Shown piece after piece: positions 1-10,271 of a stretch of DNA of 64,000 bases. Position numbers and translations under genes: made by a program. The notes below the pieces were generated by a model. The model saw nothing but the letters and a program-made list of their open reading frames with translations, ran no database searches and was not told the origin of the DNA. The stretch covers positions 1,550,001-1,614,000 of the forward strand of contig NZ_JAPNKA010000001.1 of assembly GCF_026626635.1 (NCBI RefSeq), read 5' to 3'. The stretch is from Archangium lansingense (GTDB lineage: Bacteria; Myxococcota; Myxococcia; Myxococcales; Myxococcaceae). Each line of letters begins with the position of its first letter. Position 1 is the first letter of the stretch.

Positions 1-13
1 CATTACTCCGGTC

Positions 14-1225
14 GTGAAGGCGGTCAGGCGGAGCGCCGTGCACGAGAACGGCGCCTTCTTCAAGCTGGCCTTCGCCCTGCTGGGCGTCATCATGTCGAGC
101 GCGATGGTCCTCTCGCCCACGCAAGCGAGCGCCTTGAGCGAGCCCGCGCCCAGTCAGACCGCCTCGAGCGATTCTCCGGCTAAACAGACCCAGCGCTCCG
201 AGACGGCCGGGGGCAAGGCGCCCACGGCCGAGGTACCGTCGAGCGACGCAGCGGAGCGCTTCGCCCAGGGTGAGCACGTCGCGCTGGACTCGCCCCTGCT
301 GAAGGTCGAGAAGATCACGCTGACGATCGCCGAGGATTCCTTCGGCAACCTCGAGCCGAGCATCCAGCTCTCGGTGAAGAACACGTCGGAGAAGACCCTC
401 TCGTCCGCGGACTACGACGTGCGGCTGTTCATCGACAGCCAGCCGCAACCCGTGCTCAAGGAACAGGCGTCGGGGCTGTCGCGAGGCGGGCTGTTCGTGT
501 CGTTTGGGGAGCAGGGGCTGAAGGCCGGCGCTTCGGCCATGGTCACCCCGCTGCTGAGCAACGAGCGCGCCTGGACCATGCCGGACATCCTCAACGCCAA
601 ACGCTGGCAGCTCGTCCTCCGCAACAGCGGTGTGAGAGATGGGAGCAGGAAGTCCGTCGACGTGAAGGCCCCCGCGTTCACGCTCCTGCCCGACACGACC
701 CCCATCTACACCGCGCCGGCGCCTTCCGCGCCAGCGAAAGCGGCCGGCCCTGTGGACTTCGCCGCGGCCTTGCGCGATGGCGTGAGCGCTGGGGCGGGGA
801 ACGAGGCACTGTCGTTGCGGAACCTGAACGTGAAGCTCGAGCGCGACAGCTTCGACCGGCTCCAGCCGGTCATCACGTTGGACGCGACCAATATCGGCGA
901 TCGGACCCTCTCCCATGCCGGGATCCAGGCACGGCTGTACCTCGATGGCCAGGACACACCCGTGCTGGAGACACAGGATGGGCGGGCCGCGGGAGGTGCG
1001 TTGCTCAGGGGCTTCTCCAGAGCACCGCGCGCCCTCTTCGCCTATTTCGGCGAACGGGGACTCGCTCCCGGCCAGACCCAGCAGATCCAGTTGCAGCCCG
1101 ACGACTCCGAATGGACGTCGCCCGACGTGCTCAACGCGAAATCGCACCTGGTGCTGCTGCGTGTGGTGGAAACCCGAGATGGGCTGAAGAAGCCCTATGG
1201 TGGCACGGCCCAGAAGCTGCCTTGA
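14..1225 (+). CDS. secreted protein with a duplicated domain
   Basis: Unrecognised 403-residue protein. It starts at a GTG, but the frame stays open to the window edge, so the true start may lie outside. A basic N-terminus followed by a hydrophobic stretch (about residues 16-41, ending Ala-Ser-Ala) is a signal peptide, so export is likely. Two homologous modules, at about residues 95-215 and 265-395, share D-S-F-x-x-L-x-P, a central F-G-E-x-G-L and a closing D-(I/V)-L-N-A-K. They look like beta-rich Ig-type domains that arose by duplication. The stop is 25 nt from the convergent geosmin synthase stop. I cannot assign a function. Confidence 0.75.
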   Translation: MKAVRRSAVHENGAFFKLAFALLGVIMSSAMVLSPTQASALSEPAPSQTASSDSPAKQTQRSETAGGKAPTAEVPSSDAAERFAQGEHVALDSPLLKVEKITLTIAEDSFGNLEPSIQLSVKNTSEKTLSSADYDVRLFIDSQPQPVLKEQASGLSRGGLFVSFGEQGLKAGASAMVTPLLSNERAWTMPDILNAKRWQLVLRNSGVRDGSRKSVDVKAPAFTLLPDTTPIYTAPAPSAPAKAAGPVDFAAALRDGVSAGAGNEALSLRNLNVKLERDSFDRLQPVITLDATNIGDRTLSHAGIQARLYLDGQDTPVLETQDGRAAGGALLRGFSRAPRALFAYFGERGLAPGQTQQIQLQPDDSEWTSPDVLNAKSHLVLLRVVETRDGLKKPYGGTAQKLP

Positions 1226-1250
1226 TCCGGACGGTTGTTCGACTCGTTCG

Positions 1251-3659
<2,409 letters not shown>

Positions 3660-3713
3660 TCAGAACCCGCGCGAGGGCGAAGAGCTCAGGCCGCTAACGC
3701 GTCAAAGGGGCCG

Positions 3714-3747
3714 GCTGACACGTCAACGGCTCGGTTGACGTGTCAGC
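3714..3747. promoter_or_regulatory. perfect 14-bp inverted repeat, candidate operator
   Basis: GCTGACACGTCAAC and its exact reverse complement are separated by six bases (GGCTCG). The site lies 163 bp upstream of the geosmin synthase ATG and no gene covers it. Each arm contains TGACACGTCA, a near-palindrome in itself, and a further TGTCAG follows at 3758-3763. An operator bound by a dimeric regulator is my inference; no U-tract follows, so a simple intrinsic terminator is less likely. Confidence 0.5.
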
Positions 3748-3890
3748 GGGCTCGCCATGTCAGACCCCATTTTACATTCCGCGTCACATTCGGATTTTCA
3801 GGCCATCTCGCCCATTCCCGACGACGAGGAGCAACCAAGCGTCGAAGTCTGATGTGCGCAGTCCTGGGCGCGCTCATGTTCGCCGGGGAA

Positions 3891-3942
3891 GGTGTCAAAG
3901 GACTCGTACAGGCATATTGCCTCCTACGAATCGTCTGACACC
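3891..3942 (+). repeat. 52-nt palindromic repeat, copy 1
   Basis: Starts GGTGTCA and ends TGACACC, with an inner stem AGGCA-TAT-TGCCT and a middle arm CTCGTA/TACGAA. The flanks CGGGGAA (left) and TCGGCCGG (right) are shared with other copies. Lies between geosmin synthase and the 4533 gene. Confidence 0.95.
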
Positions 3943-3950
3943 TCGGCCGG

Positions 3951-4532
3951 GGCTCAGGGTTTGCCCAGGAAGGGTCTTCCCCGCTCCATATCGGTTCTTG
4001 ACCGCGGTAGGGAGGTACTCCGGGCGCTCAGGCCGTCTCTCCTGGGGGCTCAGGGTTGGCTTTCCGGGCGAGCGGGCCTTCCGGACGACGGATGGTGTCC
4101 GGGCCATGCGCCAGGCGGGTGGAGAGGACCGTGCAGCCCCGGCGGGCACACACCTGCCCCGGCCCCTGTCCGTTGAGCGGAGAGTTGGAGCGCCTGACCC
4201 GGTGCGCGAGCACCGCCGCCCAGCCATGCGCTACCTCCCATGACACAAGGGGCGGTAATCAGCCAGGGCCCGCATCGTCGGAGCGGGAGCGGAGTGCGAG
4301 ACGCGAGTGCCGGCAACGCATCTTTCACAAGTGAGTGGGCGGGAGGCGTAGCTTCCTGAGTGCTCATTCGTATCAGGGCATGGCTGATTGCAAAGGGCAA
4401 ACGCAGGAGGAAGAGCGTGTGGGCGCCTGTCTCGGGGCATGAGCAGGCCATGGGGTGGCGGTTGCGGCCCGCGGGGCCGCCCGTTCTAGACGAAGAAAGA
4501 GCTCGTCTCCATCTCGTCGCGCGCCCAGGATC
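3951..4532. other. intergenic stretch without convincing gene
   Basis: About 580 bases between repeat copy 1 and the 4533 gene. Open frames here overlap on both strands, lack ribosome-binding sites and have no recognisable protein features. The promoter of the downstream two-gene unit should lie near its 3' end, but I cannot point to clear -35/-10 boxes. Confidence 0.5.
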
Positions 4533-5084
4533 ATGAGATCTTTCTTTTGGAGTCCCAAGCAGATCCTCTTGCGAGAGCTGCTCCCCCGCACGGCCGTCGT
4601 CGTCATCGCCGCGACGATCGCGGGTTTGGCAATGAGCGCGTACCAGGCGCGTCAGCACCTTGTCATCAGCCCCGTGGAGATCGGGAACTCGCTGTTCCGC
4701 GCTGTTCTAACTTCGGCATTCACGCTCCTGGTGTGGGCGCGCCAGGAGGGCGCAAAGCTCCAGGAACTGCGGAAGACGGCACGTCTCACGCTGGGCCAAC
4801 TGGAGAAGCTCCTGGGCCCCGGGCTCAGCTCCGCTCTCTCCGAGAGCGAGGAGGCGAAGTGGCGCCAGGAAATCCATGGAACGACCCTCCTGAGGGATGT
4901 GGGCGCGCTCCGTGATGCGGTGCTTCGATTGTCTTCTCTCAAGCTCCTCCCGGAGGACGCGCTTGAAGCAGCGACGACCCTGCAAAACACCGTACAGGGC
5001 GGTTGCGACAGGGACACGTGCAAGGAGCTACTGGCCGCTCTGAACGGGCACTTCGATTCGAATCAACGAACAAGGAGTCGATGA
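4533..5084 (+). CDS. two-helix membrane protein coupled to NTPase
   Basis: Unrecognised 183-residue protein. ATG at 4533 is preceded by AGGA. Two hydrophobic helices (about residues 18-38 and 55-72) are followed by a charged helical cytoplasmic-type tail with possible coiled coil and two late cysteines. The stop overlaps the start of the NTPase gene in ATGATGA, so the two are translationally coupled. A membrane partner or effector for the NTPase is an inference from this coupling. Base composition is less GC-rich than at the geosmin locus, which fits transfer. Confidence 0.7.
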   Translation: MRSFFWSPKQILLRELLPRTAVVVIAATIAGLAMSAYQARQHLVISPVEIGNSLFRAVLTSAFTLLVWARQEGAKLQELRKTARLTLGQLEKLLGPGLSSALSESEEAKWRQEIHGTTLLRDVGALRDAVLRLSSLKLLPEDALEAATTLQNTVQGGCDRDTCKELLAALNGHFDSNQRTRSR

Positions 5085-7093
5085 TGAAGCCACGAGACAG
5101 CTTGAAGATTCCGCTATCCAGGAGCCAGGACAGTCTCGACACCTTCGTCACCAACATCATGATGCCAGAGGAGCCGAAGGCGCGCAGCATCCTTGATTAC
5201 TACGTCTATTCGAAAGCCGACCCCCGGAGGTATGCGCGCCATGGTGTCCCTGTCCCCGTCGTTTCCGACTCCATCAAGCTCGAGAACAAATACATCTCGG
5301 ACTTCGCCAGCCTCGGCAGCAACGAGCAGATCATCCTCAACAAGGTCATGGTCAGCAATACACCGCTCACGGTGATCGTCGCCACTGTTGGGGCGGGCAA
5401 GACGACACTCTGCAAATTCATCCAGTGCAAGCTGGAGGCGGTCACCGTTCCCGAAACGGACTTACACCCCCTCCAGATCTATGTCGACTTCAACGATCTG
5501 AAGCCGGAAGTGATGCACAAGTCCACCAACGACAAGGAGATCGAGGAGGTCTTCTACGAGCACCTCGTGAATGAGTTGTGCTTCTATATCTCGAAGGTGT
5601 GCTCCGTCGACCAGGAGGTCGAGCATATCTGGAATGACGCCCTGAAAGATCCCCCGCCTCGAACACTGGGCTCGGAGTTCAGGCGTGTCGTTGTCGCACT
5701 GAGGGAGAACGGTCTCGATAGCTGGAAATTCAAGAAGAAGAACGCGGGCTCTGATCATGAGGCGGTGATGGAAGGACGGCGCGCCCTGCGCGCTGAATTC
5801 AAGAAGGACAAGCGCAGGTTCTGCGGGTATCTCTGCGAATTGATCAGCCACCTTCGCCACAAATACTACGCGGGAAACCGCTGGGGAGTCATCGTCTATA
5901 TTGACAACATCGATCAGTTCTCGGTTCATGCGCAGCGGGTGATTCGTCCAGGTCTCTTCCCGATCCTGATGGCCGCCGATGTCCGCTCCCTGGTGATGAT
6001 GCGCGAGTCGACGTGGTCCATGACCAACAACGATGCGTTCACCACTCCCATCGATAGCATCCCTCATACTGGGCCAAATCCGTGCAAAGCGGTCGCCGAA
6101 CGCCTGCAGGTGGCGAAAGTCATCCCACCGGAGGAGCATGGCGTCAGATTCGAGGATCCGTCGCAGTGGAAGGCCCATGTGGACATGGTGCTGGATGCCG
6201 TGAGCTCGGAGTCAAGGGTTTCAGAGTGTCTCGATCGCTTGAGTGGCTTCAGCATTCGAAAGGCGTTCGTCCTCGCTCAGCATTTGTTGCTGTCATTTGA
6301 ACATCCACCGAAGTATGAACACCTGTGGAAGCATCATCTCAAGCGGATGATGATCTCCCAGGGGAAGCCCGCTGGCTATCAGTGGAAGGAGAGGTGCGTG
6401 GTCGACAACCTCTTCCAAATTCATGATGATGTCGCGGGCTCTCCGCTCTTGAAGGTGCGGCTCTTGCTGGCCCTGTCTCGTACGAAGAAGCAAGTGATGA
6501 GGCTCGTGGAGTTGAACGAAGTGCTCCGCTGGTTCGGCTACGAGAGCGATGCGATCCGCGTGGCACTCAATGAACTCATGCATTGGCGGAAACGGATCGT
6601 GTGGGCGGATTCCGTTCTTTGCTTTCCAAGCGATGCGGCGTTCCTGGCTGGAATGCAATCGAGGGTGTACGCCGCAACGGTGGCCAAGGGGTATCTACTG
6701 CTCGCCAGGGATCTGGACTACATGACCGAGGTTGCGATGGATACCGATGTGCCGGATTTCACGTTGAGCGAAGAGCCGCACCAGGGAAGGTCGCCTCCCG
6801 CGCGGCTCCTGCTCGAGGCGCAGTTGCGATTCATGCAATGGTTGAGGCAGACGGATGAGGATGAGATGGCCTTCTTCCTGAAGGCGCATTCCCTCGATGA
6901 GTACAAGAGGTTCTACGGAGACGGAAAGCTTCTCGTGTGCAATTTCCTGCCCGAGTGTCTCGGCGAATTCGAGAAGAGAGTTGGAGGGCTGCTGGACCCC
7001 AAGGCCGAGAGGTTGAGGGAGGAGTTGGTGAACTTCAAGCTCCTGGTCGACTCGCCTTTGGAGATGAGCCCCAAGCTGTCGGCACTGCTGTAG
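5081..7093 (+). CDS. P-loop NTPase (STAND/AAA-like) of unknown role
   Basis: 670 residues. Start at 5081 is set by AAGGAG three bases upstream; a second ATG follows at once. The P-loop V-G-A-G-K-T-T is at about residues 103-109 and a Walker B strand V-I-V-Y-I-D-N-I-D at 270-278. The first glycine of the classic Walker A is replaced by alanine. The C-terminal 380 residues look helical, with a winged-helix-like stretch around 490-540, as in signal-sensing NTPases. It overlaps the upstream membrane-protein gene. Architecture (membrane partner plus NTPase, in a mosaic region) would suit phage defence or stress sensing, but no known system is recognised. Confidence 0.75.
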   Translation: MMKPRDSLKIPLSRSQDSLDTFVTNIMMPEEPKARSILDYYVYSKADPRRYARHGVPVPVVSDSIKLENKYISDFASLGSNEQIILNKVMVSNTPLTVIVATVGAGKTTLCKFIQCKLEAVTVPETDLHPLQIYVDFNDLKPEVMHKSTNDKEIEEVFYEHLVNELCFYISKVCSVDQEVEHIWNDALKDPPPRTLGSEFRRVVVALRENGLDSWKFKKKNAGSDHEAVMEGRRALRAEFKKDKRRFCGYLCELISHLRHKYYAGNRWGVIVYIDNIDQFSVHAQRVIRPGLFPILMAADVRSLVMMRESTWSMTNNDAFTTPIDSIPHTGPNPCKAVAERLQVAKVIPPEEHGVRFEDPSQWKAHVDMVLDAVSSESRVSECLDRLSGFSIRKAFVLAQHLLLSFEHPPKYEHLWKHHLKRMMISQGKPAGYQWKERCVVDNLFQIHDDVAGSPLLKVRLLLALSRTKKQVMRLVELNEVLRWFGYESDAIRVALNELMHWRKRIVWADSVLCFPSDAAFLAGMQSRVYAATVAKGYLLLARDLDYMTEVAMDTDVPDFTLSEEPHQGRSPPARLLLEAQLRFMQWLRQTDEDEMAFFLKAHSLDEYKRFYGDGKLLVCNFLPECLGEFEKRVGGLLDPKAERLREELVNFKLLVDSPLEMSPKLSALL

Positions 7094-7227
7094 ACGCCGC
7101 CGCTCGCTCTGTCCGGAAAGTATAGAGGAGATGAAGCGGCCGGGCGGCCACGGGGCGTGGAGGCCCACCGAGCCCTACCTACATTGCGGCGGTGCGGAAG
7201 TGACCGCCGAAGTGGGGGGAATGGGCG

Positions 7228-7329
7228 ATTGAGTACATCGGCATCGACGTGCACAAGCGGGACAGCCAGGTATGCATCCTGGGCGAGGGTGGCGAGGTGG
7301 TACTGGAGCAGCGGGTGCGCACGCAACGA
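7228..7329 (+). pseudogene. IS110-family transposase, N-terminal remnant
   Basis: Thirty-four codons read E-Y-I-G-I-D-V-H-K-R-D-S-Q-V-C-I-L followed by a G-E-V-V-L-E-Q-R-V-R-T segment. This is the start of the DEDD transposase of IS110-type elements; the first catalytic Asp is in G-I-D-V-H. Homology stops abruptly at about 7330, where a copy of a second dispersed repeat begins. The original start codon is now ATT. Non-functional. Confidence 0.8.
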
Positions 7330-7330
7330 G

Positions 7331-7476
7331 GCCTAGGCAAGCGTGTCCCTCAAGGGGCTGCGTGGCCTCTCCACCGACCGGGCGTACTGCTCGGGCGGCC
7401 CCCGTCAGCGGCCCTTCTCGGCCCCTCGGCTCCAGCCATCACGACCCAACTGACCTTCCATCCTTCTTATTCTCCG
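7331..7476 (+). repeat. dispersed repeat family 2, partial copy A
   Basis: Matches the middle of the longer copies at 13533-13878 and 33422-33768: shared blocks include GTCAGCGGCCCTTCTC and CCTTCCATCCTTC. It starts exactly where the IS110 transposase remnant ends. Confidence 0.75.
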
Positions 7477-7575
7477 CGAGCCCTTGCCATTTACCTTCAC
7501 CCGGCCGCGGCGCTCGCCCAGCTCCAGGTCCTCAAGCTTCACGTGGACGAACTCGTCCTCGCGGATGGCGGGGAA

Positions 7576-7627
7576 GGTGTCAAAGGACTCGTACAGGCAT
7601 ATTGCCTCCTACGAATCGTCTGACACC
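7576..7627 (+). repeat. 52-nt palindromic repeat, copy 2
   Basis: Identical in the 52-nt core to copy 1. A second right-end fragment (TCTGACACCTCGGCCGG) lies 35 bp further on at about 7663-7680, suggesting a broken tandem copy. Confidence 0.95.
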
Positions 7628-7679
7628 TCGGCGGAGCTCTCCTCAAAATGGCGAAAGTCGAGTCTGACACCTCGGCCGG

Positions 7680-7850
7680 CTGGATGCGCGCGAGAGCTCC
7701 TTCTGCGTCCCGCTCAACCGCGCCTCAAGCGTCCTGGCGGGCATCGTGGCGAGCATTTTCCTCGGCGCGGGCCTCATGGTGGCAGCCATCGTCGCGCTCT
7801 CGCTGCCAGAGCACCGCAAGCCCCAGGCGCAGGGTGTCCGGGGCACGTAG
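7680..7850 (+). pseudogene. C-terminal tail of a membrane protein
   Basis: An uninterrupted frame ending in TAG at 7848-7850 encodes a polar stretch, a 25-residue hydrophobic helix (L-A-G-I-V-A-S-I-F-L-G-A-G-L-M-V-A-A-I-V) and a short basic tail (L-P-E-H-R-K). There is no start codon with a ribosome site. It begins right after the right-end fragment of the palindromic repeat. It looks like the truncated 3' end of a transporter-type gene. Confidence 0.5.
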
Positions 7851-7858
7851 CGCGGGGC

Positions 7859-7925
7859 GGGGGAGACAGGATTTGAACCCGTGGACGAGGGGTGCCCTAA
7901 ACCCGCACGGTACACGCTCTCCGAA
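7859..7925 (-). pseudogene. tRNA 3'-half fragment (possible att site)
   Basis: Read on the minus strand, the segment ends in a T-arm G-G-G-TTCAAAT-C-C-T flanked by pairing stems and a C-rich acceptor strand (CTCCCCC). It is preceded by a variable-arm-like hairpin (GTGC...GCAC) and GTGTACC as in class II (Ser/Leu) tRNAs. No matching 5' half with D-arm is present. Fragments like this often mark integration sites, but no integrase gene lies nearby. Confidence 0.4.
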
Positions 7926-8032
7926 GAATCGTGAGTGAATCCAGGCACTTCGAGTCCACGGGTGAGTCCTCGGCAGTCCCACCTGTCACCCGGAGTCCCC
8001 TCCAGTCTTGGAGACATTTTGGAGACGAAGCC

Positions 8033-8051
8033 AGGGGCTCACTGAGCCCCT
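8033..8051 (-). terminator. terminator-like hairpin
   Basis: AGGGGCTCA and TGAGCCCCT form a perfect 9-bp palindrome around one base. It lies about 50 bp beyond the stop of the minus-strand gene at 8104. There is no T-tract, so terminator function is only suggested. Confidence 0.35.
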
Positions 8052-8103
8052 CTATGGACGAGGCGTGAGGTTGGGTGTCCACGGAAACGGGGGCAGGCTC
8101 AGA

Positions 8104-8904
8104 TCAGGCCAGCTCCTCGAACCAACGCTGCTTCTCAGCGGTTTCGTAGCAGAGCTGCGCGAAGTCCTGCACCAAGCTTGCGCTCGGGAGGTACTCAGCG
8201 ATCCGCTTCCGCACGTCCGCGAGCTGACGCTCCGCGGCACAGGCGTCCAGGAAGTAGTCCTCGAAGGCGTACATGGCGGCGCATCCGGGCGCGGCTTTGA
8301 ATCCCTGCCGGGCCAGTTCCTCGAGCACCGCCTGCGCGCAACGGAGCATCTCGTAGCAGTAGAGGCAGGCAGGAAGGCTCGAGAACTCCCACTGCAGCGT
8401 GGGCTCCTCCTCGTCGATCTCCGGCACATCCGGTCGGGTGGCCTGCAGCCCGTTGCGGTACAGGAACGCCCGCAGGAGGCGATCCTCCACTCCGGAGCGC
8501 TCGGGGATGGCGCCGCTCCGGATGTCGAGGTCGACCTCGGTGATGGGCTCACCCTTCCTGCCTTGCGGCCCGGCGTACGCCGTGACGAGGTTGACCGGAA
8601 CCCCCTGGTAGGACCGAAGTACCACCGCGGTGAGCGGCGCGCCGTCGCGCGGGAGGTACTCTGCCAGCGCGTCCACGCACGCCTCCACAACGCGCCGCCC
8701 GTAGGCCTCGAAGCAGTAGGAGCCCCGCTCCGCCGGGTCGTACCTGGGCCGGCCTCCCGTGAAGCCCGCCTCCGCGAGCAGGTTCATCGCTGTCCGGAGA
8801 TCTCCGCCGCTCGCGTCCACGGCTTTCTTGCACTCGACGAGCGGAGCCCCAGTTCGGCGCTGGACTTCGCGCACCAGCACGGCGGGCGACTTCTGGTCTG
8901 CCAT
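8104..8904 (-). CDS. UBA/TS-N-domain protein of unknown function
   Basis: 266 residues. The first 45 (V-R-E-V-Q-R-R-T-G-A-P-L-V-E-C-K-K-A-V, then G-G-D-L-x-x-A) match the N-terminal UBA-like domain of elongation factor Ts, including the signature R-T-G-A and C-K-K-A-(V/L). The EF-Ts dimerisation core is absent; the remainder is an acidic, mixed helical region with several cysteines near residues 180-215 that I do not recognise. Only this docking module seems borrowed, perhaps to bind EF-Tu or another partner (inference). Single gene, with the ATG at 8904 the only sensible start. Confidence 0.65.
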   Translation of the reverse strand: MADQKSPAVLVREVQRRTGAPLVECKKAVDASGGDLRTAMNLLAEAGFTGGRPRYDPAERGSYCFEAYGRRVVEACVDALAEYLPRDGAPLTAVVLRSYQGVPVNLVTAYAGPQGRKGEPITEVDLDIRSGAIPERSGVEDRLLRAFLYRNGLQATRPDVPEIDEEEPTLQWEFSSLPACLYCYEMLRCAQAVLEELARQGFKAAPGCAAMYAFEDYFLDACAAERQLADVRKRIAEYLPSASLVQDFAQLCYETAEKQRWFEELA

Positions 8905-9116
8905 GGGTCAATGCTGGTGCGGGACAGGCTTGTGCCTATCCGTTCCCAGCGCCTCCTTTCAAAAACGCGCGCACATTTCCCGCACGCGGCTCGGCGTTTC
9001 CGGGGTTCACTTCTCCTGAGCCATCCATCATAACAGGAGATGCAGCGCGGCACGGCTCCGTCCGCCGCGCTCGCGACGTCCTCGGTGACGCCTTCACGAC
9101 GAACCTTGCGCTGCGC

Positions 9117-10256
9117 ATGCGACATCTCGACCTCCGTCAGGCGGTGCCGTACACTCCGGGGAAATCTCTCGCCGAGGACCCGTTGACACTGGCGATCACC
9201 AGCCTCGGGATGATCTCATCGATTGGCCACAGCGTGGTCGAGGCGTGCGCGGCGTTGCGGGCCGGGATCGTCCGCCCGAGGCCGCTGCCGGGCTGCGATG
9301 CGCTGGACGTGGATCTGGGCGAGCTTGTCCCCGTCGTCGGGCACCCCGTCGCCGGGATCACCGACGGCTTCTATCTCTCCGGCGTGTGGCTCCGGCTCGC
9401 CGAGCGCGCGGTGAGTGACTTGCTCTCCTGGGGCGAGGTGCCCGGTCCGGAGGACGCTGACTTCTGGGCTGGGTGCGACGTGCTCCTGGTCACCCCGTGC
9501 CTGGACCCTGAGCGTTTCCCCATCCTCACGGATGCAGAGACAGTCACGGCGATGACCAGCGAGTACGTGGAGGGCTTCCTGGAGTTGACCCGCCTGCCGG
9601 TCGCCTCGCGGAGCATCCAGGTGCTCTCCGCGGGCCACGTCGGCGTCGCCCGAGCACTGGAGCTCGCCGGCCAGCGGGCGCGTGCCGGCTCCGCGAGGCG
9701 CTGCCTCGTCGTCGCCGCCGACTCGTATGTGGATCCGGACGCGCTGGACTGGCTGGCCTGGCATCGGCGGCTGAAGGTCCCAGACCGGGCGGTGGGGTTG
9801 ATGCCTGGAGAGGCCGCCGCGGCAGTGATGGTGGAGTCGCAGCAGAGCGTGCGGGCACGGAAGGCGAAGGTCCGCGCATGGGTGGACCGCGTGTCCTTCG
9901 GCGCCGCTCATGACCGGGCCTCCTCGCGCGACGGCGCCGGGCTGGCCGCAGCGGTGGCGCCGCTGCTGGAGCCTGGCACCGGTCTCGCCGCGGACGTGCT
10001 CTGCGACATCAATGGCGAGGAGTGGCGGGCGCGGGGTTATGGCAACGCACTGGTGAGGTTGGGAGCGCGCCTGGGTCAGCACGCCCTCATCCTACCCGCG
10101 GGCTCCCTGGGTGACACCGGCGCGGCCAGCGGCGCAATCGCGCTGTGCGCGGCGACCCGAGCCTTCGAACGCAACTACGCCCGGAGCGACCTGGCGCTGG
10201 TGCTCTCCACCTCGGAGAATGGGGAGTCAGCGGCAATCAGGGTGCGACGGGCCTGA
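9117..10256 (+). CDS. beta-ketoacyl-synthase-like protein of effector locus
   Basis: 379 residues with a thiolase/ketosynthase fold. The opening I-T-S-L-G-M-I-S-S-I-G resembles the start of ketosynthases; later A-G-H-V-G-V-A-R-A-L-E-L-A, the M-P-G-E-A-A-A-A segment and G-S-L-G-D-T-G-A-A-S-G also match. The nucleophilic cysteine of active ketosynthases is not seen: the expected position reads S-A-G-H. An inactive, structural use is therefore likely. Such proteins recur beside secreted toxin genes in proteobacteria, and the next genes are a nuclease and immunity-like proteins. A TTG at 9183, closer to the fold's start, is an alternative start. Confidence 0.7.
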   Translation: MRHLDLRQAVPYTPGKSLAEDPLTLAITSLGMISSIGHSVVEACAALRAGIVRPRPLPGCDALDVDLGELVPVVGHPVAGITDGFYLSGVWLRLAERAVSDLLSWGEVPGPEDADFWAGCDVLLVTPCLDPERFPILTDAETVTAMTSEYVEGFLELTRLPVASRSIQVLSAGHVGVARALELAGQRARAGSARRCLVVAADSYVDPDALDWLAWHRRLKVPDRAVGLMPGEAAAAVMVESQQSVRARKAKVRAWVDRVSFGAAHDRASSRDGAGLAAAVAPLLEPGTGLAADVLCDINGEEWRARGYGNALVRLGARLGQHALILPAGSLGDTGAASGAIALCAATRAFERNYARSDLALVLSTSENGESAAIRVRRA

Positions 10257-10271
10257 GCTGGAGCGAGAACC

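Noticed and set aside
3891..3942. Palindromic repeats as simple intrinsic terminators
   Set aside because: No T-tract follows any copy, and several lie upstream of genes or between gene starts, although some could still stop or shield transcripts.
7249..7623. Open frames ending in the same G-E-G-V-K-G-L-V-Q-A-Y tail at several places
   Set aside because: The shared tail is only the palindromic repeat read in one frame; the frames before it are unrelated, so this is not a protein family.
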